From the NCBI GenBank assembly GCA_021779795.1, contig JAJXZZ010000176.1, positions 1 through 6,872 of the forward strand: a stretch of 6,872 nt of DNA, read 5' to 3'. The notes beneath the pieces were generated by a model. That model had not been told where the DNA came from. It saw nothing but the letters and a program-made list of their open reading frames with translations, and ran no database searches. A program made the translations under genes and the position numbers. This document shows, piece after piece, positions 6,048 to 6,872 of this stretch. The DNA is from Acidobacteriota bacterium (lineage in GTDB: Bacteria; Acidobacteriota; Vicinamibacteria; Vicinamibacterales; Fen-181). How positions within the stretch are numbered: position 1 is the stretch's first letter; every line of letters starts with the position of its first letter.

Positions 6048-6872
6048 ATGCCAGCCACGCTTCACGAGATCCTCGCGCGCGGCACGGCGGTCGAGTGGTT
6101 CGAGGCCGTGGCGCTCGTCCAGGCGCTGGCCGGGCGGCTGGCGGGCGGCGAGGCCGGGCAGGACATCCGCGTGCCAGACCTGCACGAGATCGTCCTGGGG
6201 GCGGACGGCCAGGTCGAGGCGACCGGCACGGGACCGTCGCACCAGTCGCCCGTCTACCGCCTCGGGCAGTTGCTGACCGCGCTCGTGGCCGACAGGCCGA
6301 TGCCGCCGCCGCTTCGCCTGCTGGCGCTTGCGGCCGAATCGTCGGAGCCGCGGTTCGGCACGGTGCAGGAGTTCACGGCTGCTCTCGAGTACTACGAGCG
6401 GCCCGGGCGAACCGCGATTCTCGAGGCGCTCTACCGGCGCTTCGAGCAGATGCCCGAGGCGGGCGCCGCGGCCGGGACGGTGGAGGAGATTCCCGCGGCG
6501 CCGCCCCCGAAAGCGGACGCGGCCACTGCCGGACGAAGAAAGCGCTGCCTCGGGCTGGCAGCTGCCGTGGCCGCCGTGCTGCTTGCCGTGGCCGCGCTCG
6601 GGTCGTGGCCGATGCTTCGCGCGAGAGTTCGCTGGCTGGACAGGAACTCGAGCCAGGCCTCGGCCGCCGTGAAGGCGACGACCGACGCCATCGCCAGGAC
6701 CGTGGCATCCGGCATCGAGGCCGTGCAGGAGCAATTTGCCGGGACGAGGGAGGCCGAGGCGCCAAAGAGCGTTCTGCTGCCGCCACCGGCGCCGGCCGCG
6801 CCTTCCCCGGCGCCTCGTCGCGTGCCAGCCTCGCTGCCATCGACGGCCGGATGGCTGAAGGCTGGGAACCCG
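6048..6872 (+). CDS. Single-pass membrane protein with degenerate kinase-like N-terminus (3' end outside window)
   Basis: The frame runs from ATG at 6048 to the last base without a stop, 275 codons, and continues outside. Residues about 15-120 follow the layout of a protein-kinase C-lobe. VPDLHEIVLGADGQVEATG (42-60) fits the catalytic-loop to activation-segment stretch, SPVYRLGQLLTALV (67-80) fits the YSLGxxLxELL helix, and EPRFGTVQEFTAAL (100-113) fits the RFxSxxELxxAL C-terminal helix. The nucleotide-binding N-lobe is absent, as are the catalytic Lys and Asn and the DFG motif (TGTG here), so it cannot be an active kinase. Residues 140-166 are Pro/Ala-rich and end in RRKR. A membrane helix lies at about 167-186 with positive charges on its N-terminal side, giving an inside-to-outside orientation. 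The outer part has an alanine-rich possible helix (204-234) and a Pro-rich stretch. It starts 12 bases after the DUF192 stop, so it belongs to the same operon. Expression of the frame is well supported; the kinase relationship is inference. Confidence 0.7.
   Translation, partial: MPATLHEILARGTAVEWFEAVALVQALAGRLAGGEAGQDIRVPDLHEIVLGADGQVEATGTGPSHQSPVYRLGQLLTALVADRPMPPPLRLLALAAESSEPRFGTVQEFTAALEYYERPGRTAILEALYRRFEQMPEAGAAAGTVEEIPAAPPPKADAATAGRRKRCLGLAAAVAAVLLAVAALGSWPMLRARVRWLDRNSSQASAAVKATTDAIARTVASGIEAVQEQFAGTREAEAPKSVLLPPPAPAAPSPAPRRVPASLPSTAGWLKAGNP

Overview
The window is GC-rich, gene-dense bacterial DNA from a chromosome-like context. Leaderless-type start signals, short intergenic tandem repeats and a sigma-54 activator with an atypical C-terminus suggest an acidobacterium (Vicinamibacteria-like). 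That placement is inference from gene style, not a database match. I see no rRNA, tRNA, CRISPR array, transposase or integrase.

Layout. (1) Positions 1-68 hold the 5' end of a minus-strand gene, probably an IMPACT/YigZ-family protein, with an extended -10 box placed so that its mRNA would start at the start codon. (2) Positions 91-156 hold two tandem repeat families, followed by the leader of a plus-strand gene. (3) 305-940 (+) encodes a J-domain protein with a winged-helix-like second half. (4) 953-2416 and 2584-4047 (both -) are tandem paralogs of exactly 487 aa. Each is a polytopic membrane protein of GT-C-glycosyltransferase type with a C-terminal soluble domain. Their ends are nearly identical in DNA while the middle has diverged, which suggests gene conversion. 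(5) 4048-4440 is a non-coding region between divergent genes. It contains a good sigma-54 -24/-12 element and three inverted repeats. (6) 4441-5649 (+) encodes a sigma-54 activator (AAA+), overlapped by ATGA with (7) 5646-6035 (+), a DUF192 protein. (8) 6048-6872 (+), open to the window edge, encodes a single-pass membrane protein whose N-terminal domain looks like a degenerate protein-kinase C-lobe.

How the parts work together. The activator, DUF192 and pseudokinase-like genes look like one operon that may be controlled by sigma-54 and possibly by its own activator. The paralog pair is transcribed away from it, with copy 2 (2584-4047) upstream of copy 1, and runs convergently into the J-domain gene with only 12 bases between stop codons. 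No functional link between the paralog pair and the operon can be shown from sequence alone.

The most interesting items are the inverted-repeat/sigma-54 control region, the mosaic paralog pair and the pseudokinase-like membrane protein. The remaining genes look ordinary.
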